The translations under genes were made by a program, and so were the position numbers. 24,247 bases of DNA from Methanomicrobiales archaeon (GTDB taxonomy: Archaea > Halobacteriota > Methanomicrobia > Methanomicrobiales > Methanospirillaceae). The notes under the pieces are model-generated. The model was not told the DNA's origin. It saw nothing but the letters and a program-made list of their open reading frames with translations, and ran no database searches. Below are positions 15,248 through 22,984 of the stretch, piece by piece. The DNA lies in NCBI GenBank assembly GCA_012798365.1, contig JAAZNH010000160.1, positions 1-24,247 of the forward strand. Direction: 5' to 3'. How positions within the stretch are numbered: the first letter of the stretch is position 1; every line of letters begins with the position of its first letter.

Positions 15248-15276
15248 TTTATATTGTCAATATGCATATCTTTACA
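15248..15276 (+). promoter_or_regulatory. TATA box fused to inverted-repeat operator (copy C), on the regulator start
   Basis: TTTATATT (15248-15255) shares its last T with TGTCAA (15255-15260), spacer TATGCATATC, TTTACA (15271-15276). The regulator ATG is at 15278, 22 bases after the TATA box, as at copy A. The repeat ends one base before the coding sequence, an ideal position for autorepression of a leaderless gene. Confidence 0.7.
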
Positions 15277-15277
15277 C

Positions 15278-15727
15278 ATGTTCCTTCCAACAAGCGAAAA
15301 GCAGTTCGGCTTCTGGAAGATGCGGCGCAGCGGGATGTCCAATATCACCATTGCAAACGAGCTCGGGATCACCCGGCAGGGTGTGTCCCAGGGAATCCGC
15401 CAGATGGATGAGAAGATAGAGTCTTCGCTTCGCGAGATGGCTGGATCCAATAAAATACAGATCGAGAAGATTGATGTGGAGCGGGGAGTCCTCTTTGGAA
15501 AATCCATCCCCTTCCAGGTACCCGCATTCATTTTTGTGTCGGAAAAACACGGAATGCAGGTCTGGTACGAGCATGACGGGGACTGCGGGACCTGCGACCA
15601 GTATACCCAGTGCATCGAGTTCATCTGGGATTTCGCCCGGGAACTCGGAATAACGATAAAAAAGACGGCCGATCCGACCAAGATGGCTGAGGAACTGCTG
15701 GCGAAGATCCGGGAGATGGCCGGATGA
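15278..15727 (+). CDS. HTH transcriptional regulator with Cys motif (sigma-70 region 4/Tfx-like HTH)
   Basis: 149 aa from the ATG at 15278, chosen because a leaderless promoter points exactly to it; the frame is open 22 codons upstream, but that part encodes the operator DNA. The helix-turn-helix is at about residues 14-45 (MSNITIANELGITRQGVSQGIRQMDEKI), like Tfx or sigma-70 region 4 type domains. The C-terminal half (about 70-127) contains HDGDCGTCDQYTQC, with C103, C106 and C112, which could bind Zn or Fe or sense redox. Its stop overlaps the next gene by ATGA. It is placed between the peptide cluster and a membrane protein, and its own promoter has the shared operator, so it is the best candidate for binding that operator; this is inference. 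Confidence 0.8.
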   Translation: MFLPTSEKQFGFWKMRRSGMSNITIANELGITRQGVSQGIRQMDEKIESSLREMAGSNKIQIEKIDVERGVLFGKSIPFQVPAFIFVSEKHGMQVWYEHDGDCGTCDQYTQCIEFIWDFARELGITIKKTADPTKMAEELLAKIREMAG

Positions 15728-16776
15728 CAGATTGTACGGTAAACAAGGAAACCTGGGCGGGCCTGTGTCCACGGTCCCCCATGATGCATGCTTCCGCAGC
15801 GGTCATTATCAGCCAGCCGGAAGGTGCCTGTGCCCCCATCCCGGATGGCAGCAACCATCCCTCGGCCTCCCGCCGGATCCGCGATGGCATCAGCATTGCC
15901 ACCGGAAGCCTGAAGGCGATGATCCACGACCGGCAGCTGTTCTGGTTCAGCTTCATGGCCGGCCTCGTGCTGCTCTTCCTGATCGCAGCCGTGGGATGGA
16001 CAAACACTCACCTTGAGTCTGCCCTGCTGTATAGTTTTACTGCTGGCTCAGATTTCCTGGTGATTGACCTGCGGCTCCTCTTCCTCGAGATGATATGCCT
16101 CTCCTGCTTCACACTTATCCTTGCCGGCCTTGTACTGCACCGGCATGCGACCGCTGAAAAAAGACCGGTCCCGGTCCGCGACAGTTTTTCCCGGATCAAC
16201 AGCCATACGAATTCCCTGCTGGGCCTGTCGCTCGGTATGGCGGTTGTTGCAACCCTCGTTTACCTGATACTGACCGGCACACAGCTTTTCGGGAAGATTG
16301 TGTTTACCATCTCCATGGCAGTATTTTACATGCCCTATTCGTACTATTTCCCAAACGAACTGTACTCCGCCCTGTCCTTCTCGACAATTAACATAGTCAG
16401 CAACAGCCTCGTCCTCCTGGTTACACTGTATGTTGTGCCGGAGATCGTGCTTGGCCAAAAGCGGCTTCTTCCCGCCCTTGCAGGTGCGGCCGGCCGGATC
16501 AGCAAGACATGGTGCGAGATGATCGGGTGTCTCCTGGTAGCAGGTGCAATCGTGCTTGGTGTTTTTACCATTGCCCTCCTGATCGGCCAGTCCCCCTTGC
16601 TGCTCAACCACGACTACGACTTCTTCCTCCAGGTCAGCCGCGGCCAGATCCTGATGACGGTTGCCTGCTACGGGTTTGTGCTCGCATGCTGGTCCCTGCT
16701 AGCGTTCGGGATCACGGCAGCCGGTGTAGCCATGACAGATATGTGCACCGGGACCCGGGTCGGGGACTCGCCCTGA
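15724..16776 (+). CDS. Polytopic membrane protein, unknown function
   Basis: 350 aa. About 65 mostly hydrophilic residues, including MTDCTVNKETWAGLCPRS with two Cys, precede roughly six or seven hydrophobic segments at about 72-92, 118-138, 165-186, 191-208, 228-244, 265-288 and 309-335. There is no recognised family and no motif of a known transporter. It is translationally coupled to the HTH regulator (ATGA overlap), so the two probably work together, for example a membrane partner that controls the regulator or an effector under its control. It converges with the sensor gene at 16823. Confidence 0.7.
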   Translation: MTDCTVNKETWAGLCPRSPMMHASAAVIISQPEGACAPIPDGSNHPSASRRIRDGISIATGSLKAMIHDRQLFWFSFMAGLVLLFLIAAVGWTNTHLESALLYSFTAGSDFLVIDLRLLFLEMICLSCFTLILAGLVLHRHATAEKRPVPVRDSFSRINSHTNSLLGLSLGMAVVATLVYLILTGTQLFGKIVFTISMAVFYMPYSYYFPNELYSALSFSTINIVSNSLVLLVTLYVVPEIVLGQKRLLPALAGAAGRISKTWCEMIGCLLVAGAIVLGVFTIALLIGQSPLLLNHDYDFFLQVSRGQILMTVACYGFVLACWSLLAFGITAAGVAMTDMCTGTRVGDSP

Positions 16777-16806
16777 TTCCTGGCACGGAAGGTGGCCGGA
16801 CAATAC

Positions 16807-16824
16807 AAAAAGACCGGGCCGGTC
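16807..16824 (-). terminator. Hairpin plus T tract terminating the sensor gene
   Basis: GACCGG (16812-16817) and CCGGTC (16819-16824) form a near-perfect palindrome. On the minus strand it is followed by TTTTT (16807-16811), which suits transcription leaving the sensor gene. The palindrome includes the last bases of that gene's stop codon. Confidence 0.55.
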
Positions 16825-18502
16825 AGGTCCGTGTCACCGTATCAGCAAACCGGTACTCGCCTTCCGGCACGGTGATCTCAAACCGGGCGCCGACATCCGG
16901 ATCGCCCGTCTCGGCAATGGTGATATCTGTGATAGAGAGGATCTCCCGCGCGAGGTACAGGCCAAGCCCCTCTTTCCGTGGATAGTCCCTGCTGAAGATC
17001 CGTTCTTTCTGGTCGCGGGGGATCCCCGGCCCCCGGTTCTCGGCAATGATCGTCACGCTGTTGTCAGCATTCTTCCGGTAAAAAAGCCTTACAGCGTCCG
17101 CATTTCCGCCATGGACAATCACATTGCGCATGATCGTGGTGAAGACATCCTCAAGCAGGGGATCCGCGAAGATCTCCATGTTATCGAGTTTCACGGAGCG
17201 GGCAACATGGATGAAATCCAGGTGGGAGATGGCACTGAGGAAGACAATGTTCACATCCTGCCAGGCGGGCTGGCGCATGCCCAGGTCCTGGTATTTTTTT
17301 GCCGCAAGGAGGGAGTTCTGGATTTTTTGCAGGATCTCATCACTTTTTATAAGCAACTCCTTTGCAGCATCCGGAGACCCTGCTCCTTTTGCCAGGGTAA
17401 TATAGCCTGTGAGCGAGAAGAATCCCGAACGGATGTCCTGGGTGGTAAGGGTAGAGAGTTCCTGTAGTTTCCTGCGTGCCTGCCGGAGTGCCTTCTCGCT
17501 CATGGCCAGGTCCGTATAGTTTCTCCGGAGTTCCTCTTCCGTTGATCGCAGCTGCTGGTACGCGGCCAGGAGTTCCTCATGCTGGCGCGAGAGTTCAGCA
17601 GTCTTTTTTGCAACTTCCCTCCTGAGGAGGTAACTCATGGCTACAAAAAGGACCGCGACACAGGCAAACACAATAAGGCCCCCGAAAAGCCAGGAGGGAA
17701 TGGTCGAACCCGCCTTAATCCCATACCATTTCTGCATCGCCTGGTTGTACGGTGATGTGGGACTGCGTTTCCCTTCGGCAATCCCCTTATCAAGGGCTGC
17801 AAGGAGGTCCCGGTTCTTTCCTTTCTGCACAGCAAAACTCATCTGCACCGGGTTGAACATCACGGGAGTTGCGGTGAGGCCGTACGTTTTGGCATCCGCA
17901 TCCCCCGCCGTATTATACACCACAAGAGCATCGGCGTCCCCGGATGCAACTGCTGAAAAGATCTCAGCCGGGGTATCTTTTTCCAGGAACGTGGTATTGA
18001 CGTCGAACCGTTTTGCGTAATCCTTTAATCCGCTTCCGCTCGAGGCGCCCCGGACCATTGCTACCTGCTTTCCCTGCAGGTCAAGGATCGTATTGATGCC
18101 GGACCCGGGGCGTGCGTATACCTGTGACCAGACTGAAAGAGCTGATTCATTGCCGAAATCGTACAACGTGTCGCGATCCGGTGTCCGGGAAACCGCCGGC
18201 ATCAGGTCGATCTCGCCAGCATCGAGCCGCTCCCAGCTCCGTGAGATGGACCCGCTCACCCAGATGACGTTCCAGTCCTCTTCCTCCGCGATTGTTTCAA
18301 CAACATCAACAAAAAAACCGTCCGGTTCCCCCATGTCGTTGGTATAGAGTGAGGGTTTGAGCTCCGTGAGGGCTACCTTGACATCGCGGGTAGCGGAGAC
18401 GGGAGAGCAGAGTGCCGCGATGATGACCAGCGCCATGGCTGCAAGGATCGCCTGGTGCAGGAACGTTCTTTTCCGGTTTTTTATCATGAGTGTGGGTTGC
18501 AT
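16823..18502 (-). CDS. Sensor histidine-kinase-like protein with periplasmic-binding domain; degenerate kinase core
   Basis: 559 aa. A signal/anchor segment (about 14-37) leads to a family 3 solute-binding (SBP_bac_3) domain at about 39-262 (LDAGEIDLMPAVSRTPDR, LQGKQVAMVRGASSG), a transmembrane helix at about 271-292, a coiled coil at about 295-347, a HisKA-like helix pair at about 348-400 and a HATPase domain at about 440-545. The H-box reads TTQDIRS: where methanogen kinases have His-Asp-Ile, Q355 replaces the phosphoacceptor His. In the ATP lid, the usual D-N-G-x-G-I is N489-R-G-P-G-I. N460, GLGLYLAREI and GARFEITVP are kept. It may therefore bind a ligand and perhaps nucleotide without autophosphorylating. 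No response regulator lies nearby. An alternative start is the Met at codon 6. Confidence 0.88.
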   Translation of the reverse strand: MQPTLMIKNRKRTFLHQAILAAMALVIIAALCSPVSATRDVKVALTELKPSLYTNDMGEPDGFFVDVVETIAEEEDWNVIWVSGSISRSWERLDAGEIDLMPAVSRTPDRDTLYDFGNESALSVWSQVYARPGSGINTILDLQGKQVAMVRGASSGSGLKDYAKRFDVNTTFLEKDTPAEIFSAVASGDADALVVYNTAGDADAKTYGLTATPVMFNPVQMSFAVQKGKNRDLLAALDKGIAEGKRSPTSPYNQAMQKWYGIKAGSTIPSWLFGGLIVFACVAVLFVAMSYLLRREVAKKTAELSRQHEELLAAYQQLRSTEEELRRNYTDLAMSEKALRQARRKLQELSTLTTQDIRSGFFSLTGYITLAKGAGSPDAAKELLIKSDEILQKIQNSLLAAKKYQDLGMRQPAWQDVNIVFLSAISHLDFIHVARSVKLDNMEIFADPLLEDVFTTIMRNVIVHGGNADAVRLFYRKNADNSVTIIAENRGPGIPRDQKERIFSRDYPRKEGLGLYLAREILSITDITIAETGDPDVGARFEITVPEGEYRFADTVTRT

Positions 18503-18606
18503 GGCATTGTCCGCACGAGTACACTGGTCAGCGATTGCCCGGCACGTGCTGGATGAAAGTCTATGCTGGGTGATGGCGGGCAGGATTACTTAATTGTTTG
18601 GATGGT

Positions 18607-19134
18607 TCAGGGTTGCCCTGACCGGGCTCGGGAGCCTTTCACCTTCTGCCGCTTCTCGTTGATCGCATCCCGTTTCTGTGCCGCTGCACCAAACAGCCCC
18701 TGGAGGGCAGAAAGCAATGATGCGAATTCTTTGATGTCCGTCGCTTTCCCGTTCACCATCGCAGGCTGGTAAGGAATCGCCCCCGCTGCAGAGAAGTCAT
18801 CCTCAGCAACAAGGGCACAGAATTTCCTCCCGATCTCCGGTTCGATCGCCTCATCAAGCGGATTCTCGCCCCGCACTTTGACATCGATCTCCAGTGCGTC
18901 ACGAAGCTGGTCAGGGGTTGTTGTCGAAAAGCCGATAACCACAACCTCCTGCGGGTCGAAGATATTGATCATCGAGTACATCCGGTTGCCGCTGCCTTCC
19001 ACCTCTTTTCCCTCGACGCCAAATCCCGTGGTGTGGAACCAGGCTTTCCGGAAATCATCATAGGTCTTTCCTTTCCGGAGCCGGCGGGTCAGGATTGAGA
19101 TGGTTGTCACGAGTTCTGGTTTATCTGTTGCCAT
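18607..19134 (-). CDS. Conserved-looking cytoplasmic protein, unknown function
   Basis: 175 aa, soluble, no signal peptide. It begins MATDKPELVTTISILTRR and has a compact alpha/beta pattern (YDDFRKAWFHTTGFG, MYSMINIFDPQEVVVIGF) reminiscent of small dimeric alpha-beta barrel proteins. Its C-terminus is a basic tail (EKRQKVKGSRARSGQP) that may contact nucleic acid. I do not recognise the family. It is transcribed in the same direction as the sensor gene with 104 bases between them, a gap in which no gene was found. Coding status is supported by length and by the lack of a better frame. Confidence 0.6.
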   Translation of the reverse strand: MATDKPELVTTISILTRRLRKGKTYDDFRKAWFHTTGFGVEGKEVEGSGNRMYSMINIFDPQEVVVIGFSTTTPDQLRDALEIDVKVRGENPLDEAIEPEIGRKFCALVAEDDFSAAGAIPYQPAMVNGKATDIKEFASLLSALQGLFGAAAQKRDAINEKRQKVKGSRARSGQP

Positions 19135-19300
19135 GATACGTCATTGATGGATAGTTGGTAAACCTAAAAAACCTGCAGTCAACCAGAGTTTTTCGTGTTC
19201 CCTGCCGGTTATTACGCGAGTGGGCAGCCGGGACATTACCCTGCCATAACCGTACTTCATCCCGATAGTATTATCCAGCAGCGTAGGTAAAATCCGGATC

Positions 19301-19768
19301 ATGTTGCTCAGCCGGCTGACGTTTCCCGTATTATTCCTGCTGTTTCTCTCACTCGTATCAGCAGGATGTATCACATCCGGTGATCCTGCACCCAAAGACC
19401 TGCCGCAGGAAAAGCTCGACCAGATCGTGGGGGCCTATAACAAGAACGGTACCGCATGGATCGCGATCGATCCGGTCAGCAATCATGTTATTGGTGAGAA
19501 GTTCATCGTGACGGCAAAGACGGACCTTCCTGAAGGAGAAAAAGTGCTCGTCCAGACCTGGCCGGTCTCGTTTGCCCGCCCGGACAAGTACACGATTAAC
19601 AACGGGCTGTCAGAGGAAATTTTCGTAACAAAGGGAACAGCCGGGACGAATGTCATCTCGCTTTCGATCGATGCAGCGGATTTCCGGGATGCGACCTACA
19701 TCCTCTCCATGGAGAAAGGCCCTGACACAGCATCAGCGGCAACCTGGTACCTGGTCAGGGCAAAATAA
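19301..19768 (+). CDS. Small predicted lipoprotein
   Basis: 155 aa. The N-terminus (MLLSRLTFPVLFLLFLSLV) continues to lipobox SAGC, Cys 23, so the mature part is anchored outside. The rest is a single beta-rich domain with the segment GEKFIVTAKTDLPEGEKVLVQ. This is similar in style to the extracellular beta-sandwich domains of DUF3821-like methanogen surface proteins, a comparison made by eye. It diverges from the gene at 18607; the 166-base region between them (19135-19300) must contain both promoters but shows no clear TATA pair or the shared operator. Confidence 0.7.
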   Translation: MLLSRLTFPVLFLLFLSLVSAGCITSGDPAPKDLPQEKLDQIVGAYNKNGTAWIAIDPVSNHVIGEKFIVTAKTDLPEGEKVLVQTWPVSFARPDKYTINNGLSEEIFVTKGTAGTNVISLSIDAADFRDATYILSMEKGPDTASAATWYLVRAK

Positions 19769-19890
19769 TTCCGGTAGAACGCCGTACGGTCCCAGTTATG
19801 CCGGCCAGAGATAAAGCAGAATTTCAGGGCAAACGTGTTTCATTTCCCGGCACCAATCATCTTTTTACATAACCAGCAGGGCAAAGCATC

Positions 19891-20442
19891 ATGAGTTTCT
19901 CCATTACAACCGAACGGATCATCCTGTCAGACTTTGCGCAGGACGATTATCCACACCTTTGCCGCGTGGCGCAGGACCCGGATTTCCGGAAATATGTGCT
20001 GGTCTGGCTTGACAGCGATGAGCAGATCCAGAAATTCCTCCGGCATGCAATTGATGAAGCACAAAACACGGACCGGATGGATTACGTTCTTGCAGCAAGG
20101 ACCCGGGAGGCCGGTGTGTTTGCCGGCATAACGTTCATCGAGATCGATCGCCTGTGTCCCACGACCGCGGAGATTGGTATTGTCCTGTTACCGGAGTTCT
20201 GCCGCAACGGGTACGGATCCGAGATCCTGGAGGCGTACCTCCGCTACGGGTTTGAGGTGCTGAAGATGCACCGGGTGTTCGGGAAATGCGATGCCCTGAA
20301 CCTGGCTTCAGTCGCCGTGATGGAGAGATGCGGGCTCACGTACGAAGGCACGATCCGGGAGCATGTCTGGCTCCGGGACCACTGGCGCTCCACAAAATAT
20401 TATGGTATGCTGGCAGCGGAGTACGCAGACCGGCAATCTTGA
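19891..20442 (+). CDS. GNAT family N-acetyltransferase (RimJ/RimL-like)
   Basis: 183 aa, full length for the family. The start TERIILSDFAQDDYPHL is the usual R-L-x-L-R-x-x-x-x-D opening of RimJ/RimL-type proteins. Motif A (EIGIVLLPEFCRNGYGSEILEAYLRYGF, about 91-118) holds the acetyl-CoA pyrophosphate loop C-R-N-G-Y-G, and motif B (ALNLASVAVMERCGLTYEGTIRE) is present. The HWRSTKYYGML ending is typical. It transfers an acetyl group from acetyl-CoA to an amine, perhaps a protein N-terminus or a small amine; the substrate is not visible. Monocistronic; the upstream 122 bases contain no other gene. Confidence 0.85.
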   Translation: MSFSITTERIILSDFAQDDYPHLCRVAQDPDFRKYVLVWLDSDEQIQKFLRHAIDEAQNTDRMDYVLAARTREAGVFAGITFIEIDRLCPTTAEIGIVLLPEFCRNGYGSEILEAYLRYGFEVLKMHRVFGKCDALNLASVAVMERCGLTYEGTIREHVWLRDHWRSTKYYGMLAAEYADRQS

Positions 20443-20465
20443 ATATCCTCCGGGAGTCTGACCTT

Positions 20466-20474
20466 AAAAAAAAA
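20466..20474 (-). terminator. Nine-T tract terminating the minus-strand gene at 20488
   Basis: Nine consecutive A on the plus strand, thus T9 on the minus strand, lie 13 bases after the stop of the secreted protein gene. This is a standard archaeal oligo-T terminator. Confidence 0.65.
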
Positions 20475-20487
20475 TGCTTTGGCCGGT

Positions 20488-21288
20488 TTATTTCCCGATC
20501 CTGCCTAGGAGCCCGCGGTCCTGCTGTTCAGCGGATGCAACCTGACCGAGGCGGGTATTTTCCTGCTGCATGATCTGGATCTGCTCTTCAAGTATCGCCT
20601 TGGTTTCGGGATTCAGGTCCTGAGTATTCATGAGCTGTTCGATCTGCCGGATTCGGTTCTGGTTCTGCGCTGTCACGGTGGCAAGTTCTGCAGCGGATAC
20701 CTGATCTCCGCCAAAGAGCAGCCTGCTGATTATATCACGGTTCTGCATCTGCACTTCCAGCTCCCACGTGTGCTGGGCAGAGTTGTTGAAGTCGCGGGCG
20801 ATTGCTGAAACCTGCGGCCCTACTCCTCCCGTGACATTTTCCATGGCAAGCAGCGTGTGAACCGCAAGCCGGACATCGTTTGCGTTTTTGCTCCACCCGG
20901 CCCGGACCGGTGTCTGGTTATGGAGCGTTGCGTTCAGCTGTTCGCGGTCATGCCGGATGTTTGCATGCATGAGCGATACATTCTGACCCGGGGGAACCGT
21001 GACGACATGGATTTCTGCCCGGGTCTGAGTACGGTTCTCGGCCTGCACACCAGAGCCCGGGCCGGGCCGGCTCTCTGTCTGTTCTTCTTCACGGATTACG
21101 TCCTGGCCGGTAACGGTTCTGGTTGCCTCGTCCACAGAAATATTATGAATATTCTGGCCCTGCCCGCGGTTGTCACCGGCAGGTCCGGAGTCTCCGGGTG
21201 CATTCCCCGGACCCTGCATTGCAGCACCCGGTATGATCATGGCAGCCGTGATCAGGGCAAAGATCAGAATACCGGCAATTGGTTTCAT
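20488..21288 (-). CDS. Secreted Gln/Asn-rich protein with coiled-coil C-terminus
   Basis: 266 aa from the ATG at 21288, chosen because it has an AGGAGGGAAG ribosome binding site and begins a signal peptide (MKPIAGILIFALITAAMIIPGAAMQ); the frame is open about 148 codons further but without coding character. A disordered Gly/Pro/Asn/Gln-rich linker (about 26-85) follows, then an all-helical part (about 105-255: VRLAVHTLLAMENVTGG, RQIEQLMNTQDLNPETKAILEEQIQIMQQEN). No recognised catalytic motif or family. Similar small secreted helical proteins occur in Methanomicrobiales genomes; function unknown. No partner gene overlaps it. Confidence 0.72.
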   Translation of the reverse strand: MKPIAGILIFALITAAMIIPGAAMQGPGNAPGDSGPAGDNRGQGQNIHNISVDEATRTVTGQDVIREEEQTESRPGPGSGVQAENRTQTRAEIHVVTVPPGQNVSLMHANIRHDREQLNATLHNQTPVRAGWSKNANDVRLAVHTLLAMENVTGGVGPQVSAIARDFNNSAQHTWELEVQMQNRDIISRLLFGGDQVSAAELATVTAQNQNRIRQIEQLMNTQDLNPETKAILEEQIQIMQQENTRLGQVASAEQQDRGLLGRIGK

Positions 21289-21720
21289 TTCTTCCCTCCT
21301 GAATAGTTTGCTCATATATCCCGTTGCGATATTTACGCATTTCTGCAGGCTTATCGGAAACTGGTGCATGACCCCCAGTCCGACCCTGCCCGGGGCCCGG
21401 CTCGCGGCCCGGGTATGGTGGATAACCCTGAGGGGAAACCGGCTGCTGGAAAGGGCCCAAAGAGGCATTTTTCCGGGAATGATTTGGGCACCTTTTGACA
21501 ATATCCGGTAGAAATGAGCGGCCTCCGAAAAAATGGACAGATATTTTTCGGATAAAGGCAGAAAAAAACCGGCAGGTGCAGGAAACGGGGGCGATTCTGG
21601 ACCCGGATGCGCAGGTCTCATCAGGCGCCCCCCGCGAAGGACAGATCCTTCTCTGGCGTATCCGGGGAGCCTGTCCCTGTTCCTTTGATGAGCACAGCAA
21701 TCATCCCTGAAATCCACGAT
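21289..21720. other. Intergenic region with several inverted repeats, no gene found
   Basis: About 430 bases between the divergent secreted-protein gene and the rpl11 promoter. Only non-coding-looking reading frames are present. Three inverted repeats stand out: a GC-rich one at about 21389-21413 (CCCGGGGCC against GGCCCGGG), GCCCAAA (21455-21461) with TTTGGGC (21483-21489), and CCGAAAAA (21525-21532) with TTTTTCGG (21544-21551). A stretch ATATTTACGCAT (21329-21340) matches the right half of operator copy A but lacks the left half. Confidence 0.5.
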
Positions 21721-21740
21721 CACCTTTATCATATCTTACA
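21721..21740 (+). promoter_or_regulatory. Probable promoter of the rpl11-rpl1-rplP0-rpl12 operon
   Basis: An AT-rich element (CCTTTATCATATCTTAC) lies about 65-80 bases before the L11 start and is the only TATA-like sequence there. It implies a leader of roughly 45 bases. Its presence supports an independent ribosomal-protein operon, separate from spt5. Confidence 0.45.
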
Positions 21741-21800
21741 CCAAAAATTACAGACCCAAGCTTGTAACCTGTGTATACGGGACGGCATGGTGCAAAGACT

Positions 21801-22280
21801 ATGGCAGAAGTGGTCGAGGTTTTAGTACCCGGCGGAAAGGCAACAGCTGGTCCACCCCTTGGACCTTCGCTCGGACCCCTCGGTATCAACGTGAAGGCCG
21901 TAGTTGACGAGATCAACAAGAAGACCGCATCCTTCAACGGCATGCAGGTCCCTGTCAGGATCGAAGTCGACGCAAAGAAGAACTTCACGCTGACTGTCGG
22001 TATTCCCCCGACAACGGCACTCATCAAGAAAGAGGCCGGTATCGAGAAAGGTTCAAAGGAGCCCAACGCCATTGTGGCAGGCAACCTGCCCTTCGAGGCC
22101 GCTGTAAGAATTGCCAACATGAAACTTGAGGGCATGCTCTCATACGAGCTCAAGACCGCAGTACGCGAAGTCGTGGGCACGTGTGTCAGCGTGGGAGTAA
22201 CCGTTGATGGCAAGAAGCCAAAAGAGGTTCTCCAGCTCATCGCTGAAGGCAAGTACGACAGCAAACTCGTAGTGAAATAA
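21801..22280 (+). CDS. rpl11: Large ribosomal subunit protein uL11
   Basis: 159 aa, normal archaeal length. It binds the GTPase-associated region of 23S rRNA and supports the P-stalk. The N-terminal VLVPGGKATAGPPLGPSLGP carries the Pro/Gly motif of the flexible N-domain, and GTCVSVGVTVDGKKPKEV is the C-terminal rRNA-binding part. The ATG at 21801 is preferred because AEVVEVLVPGG is the family start; the frame is open 10 codons upstream. First gene of the L11-L1-P0-L12 operon. Confidence 0.96.
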   Translation: MAEVVEVLVPGGKATAGPPLGPSLGPLGINVKAVVDEINKKTASFNGMQVPVRIEVDAKKNFTLTVGIPPTTALIKKEAGIEKGSKEPNAIVAGNLPFEAAVRIANMKLEGMLSYELKTAVREVVGTCVSVGVTVDGKKPKEVLQLIAEGKYDSKLVVK

Positions 22281-22339
22281 ACAGGAGAAAACCATAGGAG
22301 ATCGGAAAAGGTCCGGTCGCAGAACTATGGAGGAATCTG

Positions 22340-22984
22340 ATGGTTGATAGGGCCAAAATTTTGGATGCCGTAAAAACGGCGATTGAGAAGGCGCCAAAGC
22401 GTAAGTTCTCTGAGAGTATTGACATTACCATCAATCTCAAGAATATCGATATGGCGCAGCCGAAGAATCGTATCGACGAGACGGTTCTTCTTCCCCATGG
22501 ATCCGGCGAAGAGGTCGGCATCTGTGTCATCGGGAAAGGAGACATCGTTACGCAGGCAAAGGATGCCAAAGTCGACCTGATCATCGGCCCTGAAGAAGTT
22601 GAACGGCTGGGTGGAGCACCCCGCGAGGCACGGAAAGTTGCATCTAAGTACCGCTACTTCCTTGCCGAGACCGCGGTGATGCCCCAGGTCGGTCGGTACC
22701 TTGGTCCCCGGCTCGGTCCGCGGGGCAGGATGCCGATGCCGATCCCGGCACAGCAGGATATCCGCCCGATTGTCGAGCGCCTGCGCAACTCGGTGAAGAT
22801 CCGTACCAAGGACAGGACGGTCTTCTCCATGAAGATAGGGTCAACGGCTATGAAGCCGGAACAGGTCGCTGAGAACATCGAAGCGGTTGTGAAGAGGATC
22901 GAGTCTGTCCTTGAACAGGGCGCCCTGAACGTCCGCTCCGTGTATGTCAAGACCACGATGGGTCCCTCTGTGAGGCTGGAATAA
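22340..22984 (+). CDS. rpl1: Large ribosomal subunit protein uL1
   Basis: 214 aa. It builds the L1 stalk that helps release deacylated tRNA; archaeal L1 is also known to bind its own mRNA as a translational repressor. The conserved LGPRLGPRGRMPMP loop (about 129-142) and KIRTKDRTVFSMKIGS are visible. The ATG has GGAGGA six bases upstream. The 59-base gap after rpl11 is purine-rich (two AGGAG-like tracts) and is a place to look for an L1 operator in the RNA; I could not establish a fold. Confidence 0.96.
   Translation: MVDRAKILDAVKTAIEKAPKRKFSESIDITINLKNIDMAQPKNRIDETVLLPHGSGEEVGICVIGKGDIVTQAKDAKVDLIIGPEEVERLGGAPREARKVASKYRYFLAETAVMPQVGRYLGPRLGPRGRMPMPIPAQQDIRPIVERLRNSVKIRTKDRTVFSMKIGSTAMKPEQVAENIEAVVKRIESVLEQGALNVRSVYVKTTMGPSVRLE

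Noticed and set aside
14860..15280. CRISPR-like array from the repeated palindromes
   Set aside because: Repeats are few, differ in sequence, are irregularly spaced and coincide with TATA boxes; no cas genes are present.
15168..15419. 83-aa plus-strand ORF starting before the HTH regulator
   Set aside because: It runs through operator copy C and then overlaps the regulator in another frame with Ser/Arg/Gly-rich shadow composition; only a weak ribosome binding site.
21312..21340. Possible sixth operator copy near the secreted-protein promoter
   Set aside because: Only the right half (ATATTTACGCAT) matches; the left arm is ATATCC instead of TGTAAA and the expected ATG is ATT. Kept as a degenerate half-site only.
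21289..21800. Reading frames in the gap before rpl11 as a decayed gene
   Set aside because: Several overlapping frames of mixed composition, no recognisable protein segment and no ribosome binding site.
3308..21800. Transposon or provirus carrying the accessory genes
   Set aside because: No transposase, integrase, tRNA target or terminal repeats could be seen in the window; insertion mechanism remains unknown.
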